Source: Davidsoniella eucalypti (lineage: Eukaryota; Ascomycota; Sordariomycetes; Microascales; Ceratocystidaceae). From it: a DNA stretch of 64,000 bases. The notes beneath the pieces are model-generated. The model searched no databases. It was not told the origin of the DNA and worked only from the letters and a program-made list of their open reading frames with translations. The position numbers and the translations under genes were made by a program. The stretch's first letter is position 1, and the number at the start of each line of letters is the position of its first letter. Shown here one piece after another: positions 45,865 to 57,798 of this stretch. The stretch lies in NCBI GenBank assembly GCA_004009845.1, contig RMBW01000013.1, positions 62,001-126,000 on the forward strand, read 5' to 3'.

Positions 45865-46994
45865 CTACACAGTCTGGTTTGGACCGGCAATTAGCATCTT
45901 GATAGCGTTTCCATCTTTGACCTTCTTGAATGCCTCTTCGGCCTTGGAGAATGGCACAACATCGGTAATGAGCTGTTTGACGTCGATCTTGCCAGACCGA
46001 ACTAGTTCAATCGCAAGGTCATAGTCGCCGCTGGCGTAACGGAAGCTTCCCTTCATTGTGACTTCCTTGATGCACATGGCCATGATAGGGAAATTGATCT
46101 CCGACTTGCCCATTCCACCTTGGACATATGTGCCACCAATACGGACCACATGCTGGGCAGCCTGAATCGACGGTTCGGCACCAGACGCATCAATGACAGC
46201 ATCAGCACCGCCGCCTAGCTCGCACTGCTTAATAATTGCGGCAGCATTCTCTTCGGGTGAAATGCGCTGCGATAGGTATGTGTGTGTCGCAGCAAACTTG
46301 AGTGCGAAGTCCAGCTTGCTCTGGACGATGTCCACCACTACAACTTTAGACGCACCGTAAGCCTTGACCACTGCTGCGCATAGCAAGCCGACGGGACCGG
46401 CACCCATAACCACCACGCTCTGACCCGGTTTAATGTCTGCCTGCTTGGTGATATGCACGCCGACAGCCAGCGGCTCCATCAGTGCACCTTCTTGCAGCGA
46501 AATATTTTCAGGTAGCTTATAGCAAAAGTCGGCGGGGGCCTTCCAGAAACCCGCCAGTGTACCATGCACAGGAGGAGTTGCGGCGAAGACCATCTCCGGG
46601 CAGAGGTTGTACTTGCCGTCTTTGCAATTGCGGCAGTGGCGACACGGGTAGCCGGGCTCGAGAGCAACTCGGTCTCCGGGCTGCAGGCTGGTCACTTTAG
46701 ATCCAACCTTGACGACAGTGCCGGAGGACTCATGGCCTAGAACCATCGGGTCTTTTACCACAAAGTGGCCAATGGCACCGTGCACCCAGTAATGCACGTC
46801 AGAACCGCAGATGCCGGTGTACTCAACCGAGACAAGGACATCGTTGGGTTCTTCAAGCTGGGGGACAGGCCTTTCCTCGAATGTGACATCGAAAGGCTTG
46901 TTCAGAACGAACGACAGGTTCTATGCCAAGGTTAGCGGCCATTTGGGATATTCGGGTGATTGGCTTCGGCACTTACACTCTTTCCCTCAGTCAT
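45865..46994 (-). CDS. NAD-dependent xylitol/sorbitol dehydrogenase
   Basis: Medium-chain, zinc-dependent polyol dehydrogenase that oxidises xylitol to D-xylulose, or sorbitol to fructose, with NAD. Two exons, 46994..46977 (18 bp, MTEGKS) and 46920..45865, 357 aa, the usual length. Catalytic zinc ligands are in YTGICGSDVHYW (Cys) and VLGHESSG (His, Glu). The structural zinc site is PC-x2-C-x2-C-x7-C (YPCRHCRNCKDGKYNLC). The Rossmann motif is GAGPVGLLCAA, followed by VVVVDI with the Asp that prefers NAD over NADP. The C-terminus shows SFRYASGDYDLAIELV and ends in NQTV. The sequence is closer to xylitol dehydrogenase than to L-arabinitol dehydrogenase, but the substrate is not certain. Confidence 0.88.
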
Positions 46995-48913
46995 TGTGAT
47001 GTTGTGTGATGTGACTCGACGTGATATAGAGATGACAAGAAAGACCCTTGGTATCCCAGAGCTATCTATCAAAATTTGGACGGTGAGATGTATAGAAGAG
47101 AAATGTTCCGGGTGCTATCAAGAGCGCAGACCATGTGATGTGATGGCTAGTCGGTATTTTAGGCGCGCGAATCAAATTAGAATACGAGGTGAGATTCTAT
47201 GCATCTGATCGAATTGAGACAAACGATTAGGGCCTGAGCTGAGAAGTGATTGAATGATACAGAAAAACGACTGCGAAATATAAGAGGTAGAGCTTCTACT
47301 TTATATCGCTAACAATAAGATAAATTGTCGCATAGACTCCGACTACTATCGTGGTAGTTGCGCTTATACCGATTTTGATACTTTTGTCCCCGCGTTTTCT
47401 AGGCCACGCCACTATTTACGCCTAAAATCTCCAATTCAGGGGAACCAACAAGAAGTGGGACAGAAATCAACCAGTTCTTATGTGTAGGAACTACAGATAT
47501 CACGAACATGCACGAAATGGTCCCATGACCTACTAAGAATTCCCGCTCCTCCCTCATATAGGGAAAGAGCCGCAGATTTAGCCACAGAAATTATTTTCTG
47601 TTTCCAATGCGGAACTGCCAAGGAAGGCCATGCCGGGGCGATACTTTGAGAAAGAAAACTAAATACAAATCTTTCATGGGTACTACTTGTTCAATCGTTC
47701 ACACAACCGACCCAATCATGTATGTGTTTCGAAACAAGTTTACTCTCGGTGTTTATATCATATCATGGTATCCTCACCATCTATGTGTAATTTCATAATT
47801 TGAATGGTGTACATATATGTAATAAATTGATCAGGTACGTCCTAATATGGGTCTTCCGTCCCCGATACTAGACCAATAGTAGTAGTCCGATAAAAGACGC
47901 CCCGTCCCGCTTTAATTGTATTTGTATCATATCATACAGCGTCTACTTGCAACTGATACAATGGCATGTTCCGGACGGGAAACAGTCGGTTGATATTACC
48001 ATATAAGCAACTCCCGGACAGTCTGCAGTTTGAGCTGCACGTGAATGCTCATGGATACCGTGTCTTCCATCTCTTCTAGGGTTTGCCTTGTATTAGCTCC
48101 GTCGACACGACTACATGTGTGACGAACAAGTACTCACAAACAAATTTAGTCCATGAAGTTTTTTTTCCTTTTTTCCCGTTGGGTGTGTATATTAGCTGCA
48201 TATTCACTAGATAATCTTCTCATAATATTCTTACCACACCCAGCCAGTTGGTCGACATGCCACAAAATGCTGCCAAGTAGCGGTCAATTCTAGGTTACCA
48301 AAGTCCCGGGTAGATATGTTGACGGCTTTCATCACTATACCGGGTATACTGGGTACAACTTCCAGCTTACCATTGAAGCTAGGTATGGCCTAATAATACG
48401 TAAGCTTCGTATTAATCCCTACTATGCATAATATAGTTTCTAGCACAAGTAGAGATCTTCGACCAACTCAGCAGAGAGGTGGGTATCAATAGCGAATTCC
48501 AAATCCGTGGCGTCGGATTTCGCAAGGAATATAAATGAGGTGCGAACTTTCCCGTTGATATTAAGGCTTATTTATCTATGACAAGCATCAACGCCAGTGA
48601 CATCAAGAAAGAACGATATTCGGCCGACGTCCAAAGGAAGCACTAGTACTACTTTATGCCATAAAGACGCCCTATCTCCTAAACGCGAGTGATCTAGTTG
48701 GGCAATAGAAGACTTTGAGCAAGCCAGCCAAACTTAATATAAATAGTATCTGTAGTTTCCCTTTACTACCATTTCTCAAGCACACAGCTCTTCGTGCCTG
48801 GGCTTCCTAAGCATATATGCCACTCATTAACTGAAGTTTTGTTCTACAGCATTCGTTGTCACATTGTCGATACATTAATACTACTCGCCCCTGACTCCCC
48901 AAGGCGCTCCACG
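46995..48913. other. Intergenic region, 1.9 kb
   Basis: Divergent upstream regions of the dehydrogenase gene (minus) and the unrecognised gene at 48914 (plus). AT-rich, without a convincing frame or RNA gene. Confidence 0.5.
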
Positions 48914-49680
48914 ATGCTTCGAAAGCTTGATGAAGACGATACTGCTTCCCATTCTTGGTCCATCCAGTCACGAATACCTGTCACATTCAGTGGGTCACAC
49001 GAGAGATTATCTCATACCCAGAATCAAGTTCTGGGTCTCAGTATTGCCGGCAATGCTTCTGAGTGCCACCCACTGGAGAATGAAGGCGTTGACAACCCCA
49101 GCCAGCGTGATATCACGCCAAATGATGACGATGGCTGTACTTGGTCTCAAGACGAAGTTGAAGGGCTATTGCTAGCTCATATGCACGGCAAAGCCCCAAC
49201 TCCGATGCACGACTATAGTACTATAAACTACAATCCCCTGGCTCATCTCATTCCCGAAGAGGATCTTGAAGACTTCGAGATTAAAAATTTCGACCTTTAC
49301 GCAAAATTGTACCGTTCCTCTTGCTCTACTGAGCCAAATCATGAAGTCAAAAGGATCGAGATAGACGAGTCAGAGGACTTGGAACCTTCCGAAACATTCA
49401 CGGCTATGATCGCAAACCTCTCACCGTAAGTCATTGTGTTAAACGCTTAGGCGCGGTGCTAACCAAGGCCTCCTATTTCATTTTACGTGCGTAACTAACC
49501 TGTTTGTTTCTTGTAAATTATAGGACAGCTCAAAGCAACCACCCGCGGGTTAACCGTAGTCCCCGAGTCTCAAAACGCCTCAAACGTGATAAGGCTAATC
49601 GCACTCAAAGTAACAGATGTTCTTCAAGTGAAGGTGAAGGTACCGAAAGTCCGGCATCGAAGCGCCACCGTCACATGTAG
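48914..49680 (+). CDS. Unrecognised protein with basic C-terminus
   Basis: Two exons, 48914..49425 and 49524..49680, 222 aa. The 98-bp intron has donor GTAAGT, two CTAAC-type branch points and a TAG acceptor, and the junction keeps frame (CC|G, Pro), which supports a real gene. Residues 1-170 are acidic and polar, with WSQDEVEGLLLAHMHGKA and IPEEDLEDFEIKNFDLYAKL as the most ordered-looking parts. The last exon is strongly basic (RSPRVSKRLKRDK and SKRHRHM), resembling a nuclear localisation signal or nucleic-acid-binding tail. The frame continues upstream to a GTG at 48794, but the first ATG is at 48914. I do not recognise the family. Confidence 0.6.
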
Positions 49681-50454
49681 TGAAGAGTGGTTCGTGACGT
49701 GTGCCTTATATGACAAAAAACTCTATAATATTTGAGTCTAGGTCACATACGTAGCACAGCTGTCCCTTGACTATTTTCTTGGACGGGATATTTTGTGCTT
49801 ATCGAAGAACTTGTCCTAATTTTCTTTGCGTTTGTTTTGTTTTTGTTTTTTGTTTTTATATATGTACACACATGACTAAATAGTTGTATCTATAATTAAT
49901 CACAACTGCTTATAGTTATTTTCATCAACATGTAAGTGGGACCATACATTTATGTATAAATCTGATCCACAGTAGGGTCTAAAACCCTTAAAGGCACGTG
50001 CCTATAATAGAGAATATCTATCCACTTTTTTCGTTGCAATAGAGTGCTATGACGCCGTAGCGGGCAGCTAAAGTAAACACAACAACAAGATAAGGCAGGC
50101 TATTTTTATGTACGGAAGCTACTAAAAGTTCCAACCAGCGTATTCCCAATATCGCAACTTCTCGAATGCATTGTTTCCTAGGCGCCGTGTAGCCTTCACT
50201 ACGCGGCTGAAATCAAGCTGTCTCTTTTATACTATCATACTCAGTATTATTATTGTTATTATTGATTTTGTTTATTCGTAATGCCCGTGACGGCGTTCTT
50301 GAAGTAGCTTAGCTGCAACATATAAACAAGTCTGTGATCATTGATACCATAGCTATAATATAGCTATTACCCACCGACAACTGCCGAAACCTTAGTGTGC
50401 CAAGTTCACGACGGCCATCTAGACCTCGTCCCGCCAATTTTCTACCACTAGTAC
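49681..50454. other. Intergenic region upstream of the UVRAG/Vps38 gene
   Basis: About 770 bp with T-rich tracts and a short TTATTATTGTTATTATTG microsatellite near 50247. No gene recognised. Confidence 0.5.
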
Positions 50455-52599
50455 ATGGCTAGCAACTTATCCGATCGCCCAATGGCTGAATCACGGCCTG
50501 TTCTACTAGCCGAAAACCGCAAGATCCGCCATCTGCGCGGGGTCTATCTACGAAATTTGACCTTTGAGCCGTCCACCGGCACAGCCAACGACGATTCGGC
50601 ATTAACAGCTAAGGCCAAGGGCAAGCTCCGCGCAACCGAGAATGGCAAACTGCCGCATGCGCGGTCATCAGATGACCTAGTGCGCGACGGCATTGGAAGC
50701 AAGAATACCGTAAATAGCAGTGGCGCGGCGAGACGGAAAAGCAGTGCTGCCTTGCTAGTACCCGGGTCTGTTGCGGCTCACGAGCCGATAACGTCACGGC
50801 GGCAGCGTTTGCATATGGCGGTGGGCGCTCGCTTGGCTGATGTCTTCTTCTCGCTTCACTGCGACGGCCACGAAGCGCCAATATACATCAGCGAAACAAT
50901 CGAGAAGCGCATAGTGAGTTTGCCAAACTCTCGCCCCGTGCCAACGGTGCTTGCCTTTTTGCTGCCATGCTGACACCCCTCGCAGAACTTCAACTTCCAG
51001 TTTTTCGATCTTAGAAGCTACGGTCCCACAGTCTCTCGATCACCCATTGTCACAGTTCGGATATGGACGCGGCGGCATAACAGCCCGAGCTGGATATATC
51101 TCCTCGAAGACCTCATAGACCTGCGCTCCCTAACATTTCTGCCCGGTTTGGAGAACCACCACTTTCCAAACAATGCGCTCATCTTCCACATGAGCGACGG
51201 CGGAATGTATACTTTTGGTGCTGCTAATACAACCTTTGCCAAGCCGCGGCAAATGCCCACAATATCAACATCCTCCTATAGCGCCCTTATGAAATTAGCC
51301 ACACTTGAAAACTCAATACAAGATGCCGAAGCGACCCAACAGCACCTCTCATCCCAGATAAATACTATAATATCACGGTACCCACAGGACTTCACACCAT
51401 TGGCTACGGTACGATTAGAGGTCTGTGAGAACTACCTGATCCAGCAGAGACGGGCGTTGCATGTAGCACAGCGCAAAGTCTACGACCTCAAAGAAAGCAT
51501 AGCGAAGCGCAAATATGCTATGGTAGAAGGGCGCCAGGCGCAACAGATTGTAGAAACCGATCGAGAGAATGCCGCAGAGAAATTGGAAGCGTCGAGGGCA
51601 CTTCTAACGTCAACAAAACAGCAGATTCACGGCCAAAGGCGACGAATATGCTCTGATTTAAGCAATATATTCCAAATAATGCAGGTTCCCAACGGACCTC
51701 CGCTCTCCTTTCAAATCAAAGGCATACCTCTTCCAAATACCACATACAATTCAGCATCTTCACGGGGCGGTCAAGTTGAAGAAACCCTGTCATCTGCCCT
51801 AGGCTTTGTGTCACAGCTTGTCAACATGCTTCAGTTCTACTTGGGTGTGCCGCTGCCATACCAGATTCAGAGTTTCGGTTCACGATCGTCAATACGCGAT
51901 GAGATATCGCTACTTCCCGACCTGAACGCGCAACATAACAAGGGGCCACAGACGTCTAGGAATCGTGAATTTCCATTATATCTTCCACGAGGCGGCTCGA
52001 CAGCCACACAATTCCGCTTCGATTATGGCTGGTTCTTGATAAACAAGGACATCGAAATACTTTGTGCTTCCCAGGGTCTGCGGGTTGTAGACATTCGCCA
52101 GACCCTGCCAAATCTACACTACCTGTTATATATATGCGCTGCAGGCACTGAAGATTTACCAGAACGTAAAAAGGGCGGAATTCGCGGTCTATATTCATCA
52201 TTACCCCCGTTAACTACGGTATCATCCAGTGCCTCACTTCCAGTGCTAGATACCGGAGCTAATAGTACATCGCCACCCTTTGGACCACGCCACTTTGGCA
52301 GCCGCCTTTTTCCACATCAGCAACAGAATGACGATAACAACAATACCATACACTCTATGAGCACTAGCCCGATATCCGATAGTAGACGTGGAAGCATGGA
52401 TAGCGAGATATTCATGTCTCGGCAACGAGATGGGTTGCGTCGTGCCGCAGCAATTAGAAATACAGTTGGCCGCATGGATGAAGATAGCGAAGAAGGCAGT
52501 CTAGTAGGAAGTCCACAACAATTCTCATTACCATTTAGTGAAGGCGAGATTAAATTGACGTTGAGGACTAAAGGCATGAGAGAAAACGTTGCAAACTAA
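50455..52599 (+). CDS. UVRAG/Vps38-like subunit of the Vps34 PI3-kinase complex II
   Basis: Membrane-traffic subunit that in other fungi and animals joins Vps34, Vps15 and Vps30/Beclin to make PI3P on endosomes. Two exons, 50455..50913 and 50986..52599, 690 aa; junction CGC ATA|AAC in frame. N-terminal C2-like part: FFSLHCDGHEAPIYISETIE, then FNFQFFDLRSYG, VTVRIW, and IYLLEDLIDLRSLTFLPGL. A coiled-coil region rich in Gln, Arg and Glu follows (about residues 210-340). The C-terminal domain shows LGVPLPYQIQSFGSRSSIRD, FPLYLPRGGS, FDYGWFLINKDIEIL, and LRVVDIRQTLPNLHYLLY, the block shared by UVRAG and Vps38 and used against Atg14 here. A basic KKGGIRGL and a low-complexity Ser/Asp tail end the protein. 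Confidence 0.83.
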
Positions 52600-53030
52600 G
52601 CTGATACCGGAAAAAAGAGGCCCTTGATTTTTTTCTCCTTTTTTTTTTTAATATATAAATATCTTCCTAATCTTATTATTAACATGGTATATGTTTGCCT
52701 TTTTTGCCTTAACCTTTGTCTTTATGGATGTATGTTCATACAGTTTTATATTTTCTTTCAAATTTTTTTTTTTTGAGCGGGTTTTGGTGTCATTACAACA
52801 CCGAGAATTTATAACTATTCCTCTTTTTCGTTCAAGACCAAGGTTTAAACTATGTATATGCAGTTATGTATATTAATTTTATATAACTGCCCATATGTAG
52901 ATCATTGATGCATGGCATGAACTATATAATCGAAGAATTATTCATATAACTAAACTGTAATATTAATATATGATTGACAGAGCGAAATTTCTTTATTTTA
53001 TCGAATATTTGTTTTTTATGTATTGGGCAC
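52600..53030. other. Convergent 3' flanks of the UVRAG-like gene and RTC1
   Basis: About 430 bp, T-rich and AT-rich, between facing stop codons. The last codons of RTC1 overlap a GTAAGT-like donor (AGGCGGTAAGTG), so a short downstream exon cannot be excluded. Confidence 0.5.
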
Positions 53031-56000
53031 TTACCGCCTGGGTCCGTTAGGATATTTTAGAGCACTTCGTCTCTTGTTGGTATCAGAAGGTCCTTGCGAA
53101 GTCACAGGACCATTCCCCGAAGTTGAAGTTGTTGCTCCATGATATTGTACTTGAGCTGCTAGCGCTTCACGCGCCGACTCGACGGCTTTGCTCGGCGACA
53201 CATCTACTGAGTCTCTATGGGCTGCTTTACTATTTCCATTGCTAGTATTGCTCTTCCCATTACTGATGTTGTTGTTGTGGCTGCTATTCCTGCCAGTGCT
53301 GATAGGGTGGTCTGTATTGTTGGTTCCCGTGTTGCCTCCTGTCCCAAAAGATCCAAAAGCATTGGCACTGGAGTTGTTGCTAGTGAAACTGTTTCGGCCG
53401 TTGCTAGTAAAGCTAGTGAAGCTTTTGCCCTCGTCAATGGTAGTGGATGAGTTCCCAGCCGTCGACGGAATGCCGCTAGCGGTGCTCATTATACTGCTGG
53501 TGCTAGCACTTGCAACGAGTGAAGGGGTGGCCGGCTTTGATTGTACAATCGCAACCGCAGAAGCAGCAGCAGCAGCAGACCCTGGAAGACAGATATGATC
53601 ACAGCCGTCCTGAGGACAATACCCGCCACTGAGTTCCTGCAACTCGCCACTGGCACCAGTAGGTAGCGGATAATGCCAGGCCTGGAGGCAGTTTGAATGC
53701 CCTCCATGGCCACATCCATGGCAGTACCACCAAGAGGTGAGCACAGGCTCATGCAGGTCCTGACCTTGGGGAGTTTCGCCCTTGACTTGGTTGAGTAGAT
53801 CTGCAACGACATGGCGATGCTGGCAGATAGCGCACGGGTCCATTGTACGATGACACTTTTCGCACGTCCAGATAGCTTCTGGACCTGCCTGCGGATCGAT
53901 TTCGCGTGGCTTGTGACAGTGTGGACAGGTGAAGTTGACCTGGACATCGCGTTGCGCAGTTCCAAAAATGCTCGGGTATGAATTACCCCAACACGGAAGA
54001 CCTTCAACCCAGTCGGCTGTACACAGATTGCGTAACTGTGCAGCTTCTATGAAGCAGCTCATGGCCATTAGGCGCGAGTGATGCTGTTTTAAGATAGCTT
54101 CGGCCTGGAAGCTTGAGATGACACTCTCGGGCACTAGCGGTTTGAGAAGGAGGATGATGGCGGCGGCATTGACAGCTGACTTTTTGCATTCGAAATTTAG
54201 TGTTTGGCTGATAATATGATACGGGGTGATAGGTGGTTGTGGATTGTATTGGTGCGTAGCGATGGATCCAGGGAGAGGGAACGGAAATAACGGATCATCG
54301 TGCCATAGGAAGTAGTCGTATTCACCAACGGAGGGGCTATCGCTGATCTGGGCTATTTCAAGTGCCGTAGGCTCTAGCGTCTTCGCCAAAAAGGAAACCT
54401 GTGGCGAGGCGCGTATGACCGCTTGACGGGTTGCCAAAGCCATCTCGATCGTGCCGGCGTCAGATGGGGCAGAGCCAGCAAGCTCCGTCTGGCTTTGGGA
54501 TACAGAGAACTGTGACTTGAGTCGGGAGGCCGTAAACATGTATTCTGGAGACTGGTTCGGCGATCCGTGGATATCCCAGACGCCACGACGCCGTGATGTT
54601 GTATCTGGCGACTCAGAGACTCGGCGGCCGCGGATCCGGCTCTGATACTCGCCATGGCGATCTAGGTCGCCATTAGACGAGTCTTGTTCGTGATTCATCT
54701 GACTGCTGCCAACAGAATGCGATAGCATATTACTGGCACTACGGCTATAGCTACTGGAAGATAGAGTCCTTCCTAGATTGTTGTAGCCAGCTTTCACGGA
54801 TGCCGGCGTTTGAGATCCAAATTCGTTGCTAAAGGAGTCGGCGTTCGTACTGCCCGACGCACCTGGAACGTCAATAGCCTTGGCGAAGGCTTCTGCATCG
54901 TAGAAATCATAACCCTGCGTGCTAAGATGTGTATCGCTACTGGTGTTTGAAGGCCCGTTCGAGATTATAGGCGGCCGAGACTCGACTTGTGAGCTTCTAG
55001 GTGGTGGAAGCTTGAAACTTGGGGTACCCTCTATAACGGGAGAAAGTGGTGTGGATCCCGTCTGATTATCATGAAGTACGGAATCTAGCACTGGTAGGAG
55101 GGCGCGAGGGGTGGTTTTGTTGGAAGGGTTGTCAAGCTCTTCGGCTAGCAAGGAGCGCGCCGATGTTCGAGATTGTTCTCGAGTGGTAGCGCTGGGCATT
55201 AATGAAGAAGATGGTTTGCATGCAACTGATGGCGGATCTTGAAAACGGGCAACCCGGACCGGCATAGGCGGCGCGAGAGGCTTGATAGAGGATCTTCGAA
55301 GTTGCATATGGTACTGACCACGGCTTTGCAGAAGAATCGTAGTTACGTGACTGAGAATGCGCCAGGACTGTGCGAGGCGAAATAGACAGGCATCTTCGGC
55401 TATTTGGCCGTATTCTTCGAGTATAGCTGAGATCCGTTCGGGGAGTGGCCGGGCATGCTCGTTGCGGCGTGGTAGTCCCTTTTGCAGGATGGTCAAGTAG
55501 TGGAAGGTGAGATACTGGTATAACTTGGGATCCGACCGGAAGGGCACAGCGCAGGTCGCCATGCTCTGAGTCATGTTAAATTCACCCGAGGCCTTCATTG
55601 ACTCATGAAGAGGCATAGCAAACTTGTCTTCATGGGGTGTTATCATCGGCCCATCGGCCGGATTTTGAGAGTTTGCAATTGAAGTTGCGATGTTGGCAGA
55701 CTGTGCTCGCCCACTATGAGGCCGTCTGTGGTTCAAGAATGTTCCAGTGAGATCTTCATCGGAGACTGCCCGAGCAAGATTGAGACTAGCAGCCTGCGGA
55801 CTACTTCCCATGAACACAGATGGAGTTTCGGTGCCGGAATGGCCCGAGTTCTTGTGTGTATTGATCATGGTTTCCGATATAGTGGCTGATGAAACTCCAT
55901 GGGATAAGCGGTTGGTATGTGTGGTATCAACGCGCTTATCCATGAACATCATGACATCGCCTCCGGAATTCATAGCGAACGTTGATACAGAATGGCGATC

Positions 56001-57266
56001 GATAATACGTGGCGCAAATGCAATATCACACTGGTTTAGATTTCCATCTTGACCTACGGCCCATAGTACGTCCTGATCACGCCATAGCAGACCAGTCGGG
56101 GCCGTATCGAACTTCTCGACGGCCTTGAAGGGCATTGTTGGCCGTGCTAAATCCCAAATATGTACCATGTTTCGACCGTGGCGGCGCTGGCTACTCGCAT
56201 CGTATGTGACAGCGATTTGTGCTGCCCGACGACCTTGGTCGGTGGCTGACCATAAACTTGGGCGCCACACGGCTTGGCCGACAGGTGCTGGCACGTCTAT
56301 AGTCCATTTCGGCTTGCGACGCTTCTCGTTCCCTTCCATGCCCCAGACATATAGCTTGCGGTCCATGCCTCCACTTAGTAGATGTCCACCACCAGGATGC
56401 CACGATATAGATGAACATGCGCTCTCATGGGCATTGATGCGCAAGTTGAACGTGTTTCGACGCAAATCACCTCGAAACACCATCCCATTGTCAGTGCCAC
56501 AGGCAAACTCGAAGCCGTCCTTGGGCGCCCATTTCAAACAGCGAATACTCTCTGAGTGAGTCTGAAGCTCGAGTGTCGGACGCCTTGGGGGCATGCGCAC
56601 ATCCCACACGCGCACAACGCCGTCCTGACTACCAGATATCAGCCAAGAGCGGTTATGTGCGTTGACATCTAGAGCGGTGACCTGACGCGTGCTGGCCGAG
56701 TCCTGAATAGCGCGCGGAGTGACTCTACGACCACGCGCAGAGACTATGTTGTAGTAAAAGATTTTGCCACTAGCACAGGCGGTGAAGATCGAGTCGTCAT
56801 GGTGCCACTTGACGTCCTGGATTGAAAGCTGGTCGGAGATTCCGCTGCCCTTCCCTCCAGGCTGGCTGGTGATTATGGCACGCAGATCAACGTCTTCCGA
56901 GATTCGGACGCCGTCGACGGAAACTGTGCGCAGGATATGACGGCCACTCAAGGCCAGATGTGAGCCACTGGGCGAGGCATCGATGCTCATGATGGGCGCA
57001 GCAGCAACATAGCGCGCATCACGTGATGATTTAGCAGCAGCGTCTTGAGACAGGGACGACGGCGTCTGCGCGAAGCTCCATGGCTTGATAGAGGCTGTTG
57101 CCGCTGCTGCTGCTGCTGTTGGTGTTGTGGCTGTCTCGGCGTCCGGCGGGCCGGCTGTGGTCGAAGTTGACGCCGAAGCCGAGGCTGACGGACTACTCTC
57201 GACAGCCGGTGTGCTTGTTCCACGGCCTAGCAGCTTTCGCATGATTTTGTTGTCGCGGCTATACAT
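53031..57266 (-). CDS. RTC1: Rtc1/Sea2 (WDR24-like) subunit of the SEA/GATOR complex
   Basis: Component of the vacuole-associated SEA complex that in yeast and animals regulates TORC1 in response to amino acids. Single exon. The open frame runs to 57338, but its first ATG is at 57266, giving 1411 aa (MYSRDNKIMRKLLGRG). WD40 repeats fill roughly residues 75-400 (SIQDVKWHHDDSIFTACASG, WLISGSQDGVVRVWDVRMPP, HLLSGGMDRKLYVWGM). The middle is a long Ser/Pro-rich linker with conserved helical blocks (YQYLTFHYLTILQKGLP). The C-terminus has a RING-type zinc domain with CPHCHKPREID, WTCEKCHRTMDPCAICQHRH and WWYCHGCGHGGHSNCLQAW, then CPQDGCDHIC. Its last 200 residues are Ser/Asn/Gly/Thr-rich low complexity. 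Domain order WD40...RING is diagnostic of WDR24/Rtc1. Confidence 0.92.
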   Translation of the reverse strand: MYSRDNKIMRKLLGRGTSTPAVESSPSASASASTSTTAGPPDAETATTPTAAAAAATASIKPWSFAQTPSSLSQDAAAKSSRDARYVAAAPIMSIDASPSGSHLALSGRHILRTVSVDGVRISEDVDLRAIITSQPGGKGSGISDQLSIQDVKWHHDDSIFTACASGKIFYYNIVSARGRRVTPRAIQDSASTRQVTALDVNAHNRSWLISGSQDGVVRVWDVRMPPRRPTLELQTHSESIRCLKWAPKDGFEFACGTDNGMVFRGDLRRNTFNLRINAHESACSSISWHPGGGHLLSGGMDRKLYVWGMEGNEKRRKPKWTIDVPAPVGQAVWRPSLWSATDQGRRAAQIAVTYDASSQRRHGRNMVHIWDLARPTMPFKAVEKFDTAPTGLLWRDQDVLWAVGQDGNLNQCDIAFAPRIIDRHSVSTFAMNSGGDVMMFMDKRVDTTHTNRLSHGVSSATISETMINTHKNSGHSGTETPSVFMGSSPQAASLNLARAVSDEDLTGTFLNHRRPHSGRAQSANIATSIANSQNPADGPMITPHEDKFAMPLHESMKASGEFNMTQSMATCAVPFRSDPKLYQYLTFHYLTILQKGLPRRNEHARPLPERISAILEEYGQIAEDACLFRLAQSWRILSHVTTILLQSRGQYHMQLRRSSIKPLAPPMPVRVARFQDPPSVACKPSSSLMPSATTREQSRTSARSLLAEELDNPSNKTTPRALLPVLDSVLHDNQTGSTPLSPVIEGTPSFKLPPPRSSQVESRPPIISNGPSNTSSDTHLSTQGYDFYDAEAFAKAIDVPGASGSTNADSFSNEFGSQTPASVKAGYNNLGRTLSSSSYSRSASNMLSHSVGSSQMNHEQDSSNGDLDRHGEYQSRIRGRRVSESPDTTSRRRGVWDIHGSPNQSPEYMFTASRLKSQFSVSQSQTELAGSAPSDAGTIEMALATRQAVIRASPQVSFLAKTLEPTALEIAQISDSPSVGEYDYFLWHDDPLFPFPLPGSIATHQYNPQPPITPYHIISQTLNFECKKSAVNAAAIILLLKPLVPESVISSFQAEAILKQHHSRLMAMSCFIEAAQLRNLCTADWVEGLPCWGNSYPSIFGTAQRDVQVNFTCPHCHKPREIDPQAGPEAIWTCEKCHRTMDPCAICQHRHVVADLLNQVKGETPQGQDLHEPVLTSWWYCHGCGHGGHSNCLQAWHYPLPTGASGELQELSGGYCPQDGCDHICLPGSAAAAASAVAIVQSKPATPSLVASASTSSIMSTASGIPSTAGNSSTTIDEGKSFTSFTSNGRNSFTSNNSSANAFGSFGTGGNTGTNNTDHPISTGRNSSHNNNISNGKSNTSNGNSKAAHRDSVDVSPSKAVESAREALAAQVQYHGATTSTSGNGPVTSQGPSDTNKRRSALKYPNGPRR

Positions 57267-57798
57267 GTTGTCGCAGCGGGACCCGGCGGGCTGATGACGA
57301 CATAGCTCGATCAATGGTTGTCCGGCGACACAGTCCAAAGCAGTTCCCAGCTGGCGGGCAGCTGGTCACAGGCCTGGCGATTTGTTTTGCTTTTTATTCT
57401 GCTTTCGCCGCTTCAGGGAGAGCACAAATTTCAACAAGTAGAAAAAAAAAGCTGGTCTCAATGCGGTTGCTGGAGCTGGAGTTCCATCGATAATTCGGAA
57501 TTAAACATTGAGAGCTACAAATCAGAATTTTGAATTCCATTGCGTCGGTCTCGGTTACTGTAGCCTTGCCGATTTGTTAGTTGGGTAGCTACCAGTGTCA
57601 TGGGTCCGTGCGCAAATGTCAACTAATACTACAATAGTTGTGTACATCATTCACCGAGTTACCGAGCTAAATGCTCTCGGTGAGGCCAATTGTTCACCGA
57701 AATGTGATCAGCCAGCTTCACTTCACACAAAAGACTAACCAACTTGGATCTGTAATGACATATCTATACTTGTGATTCTAGAGCGACTTTTTTATATT
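57267..57798. other. Intergenic region upstream of RTC1
   Basis: About 530 bp between the RTC1 start and the stop codon of the oleate hydratase gene (both minus strand). It contains a pyrimidine-rich stretch and a repeated CACCGA-type motif near 57650-57700 (TCACCGAGTTACCGAG and GTTCACCGAAAT). No gene recognised. Confidence 0.5.

Noticed and set aside
53188..53598. 136-codon plus-strand Leu/Val-rich frame
   Set aside because: Antisense of the Ser/Asn-rich tail of Rtc1; hydrophobicity is a by-product of the low-complexity coding strand.
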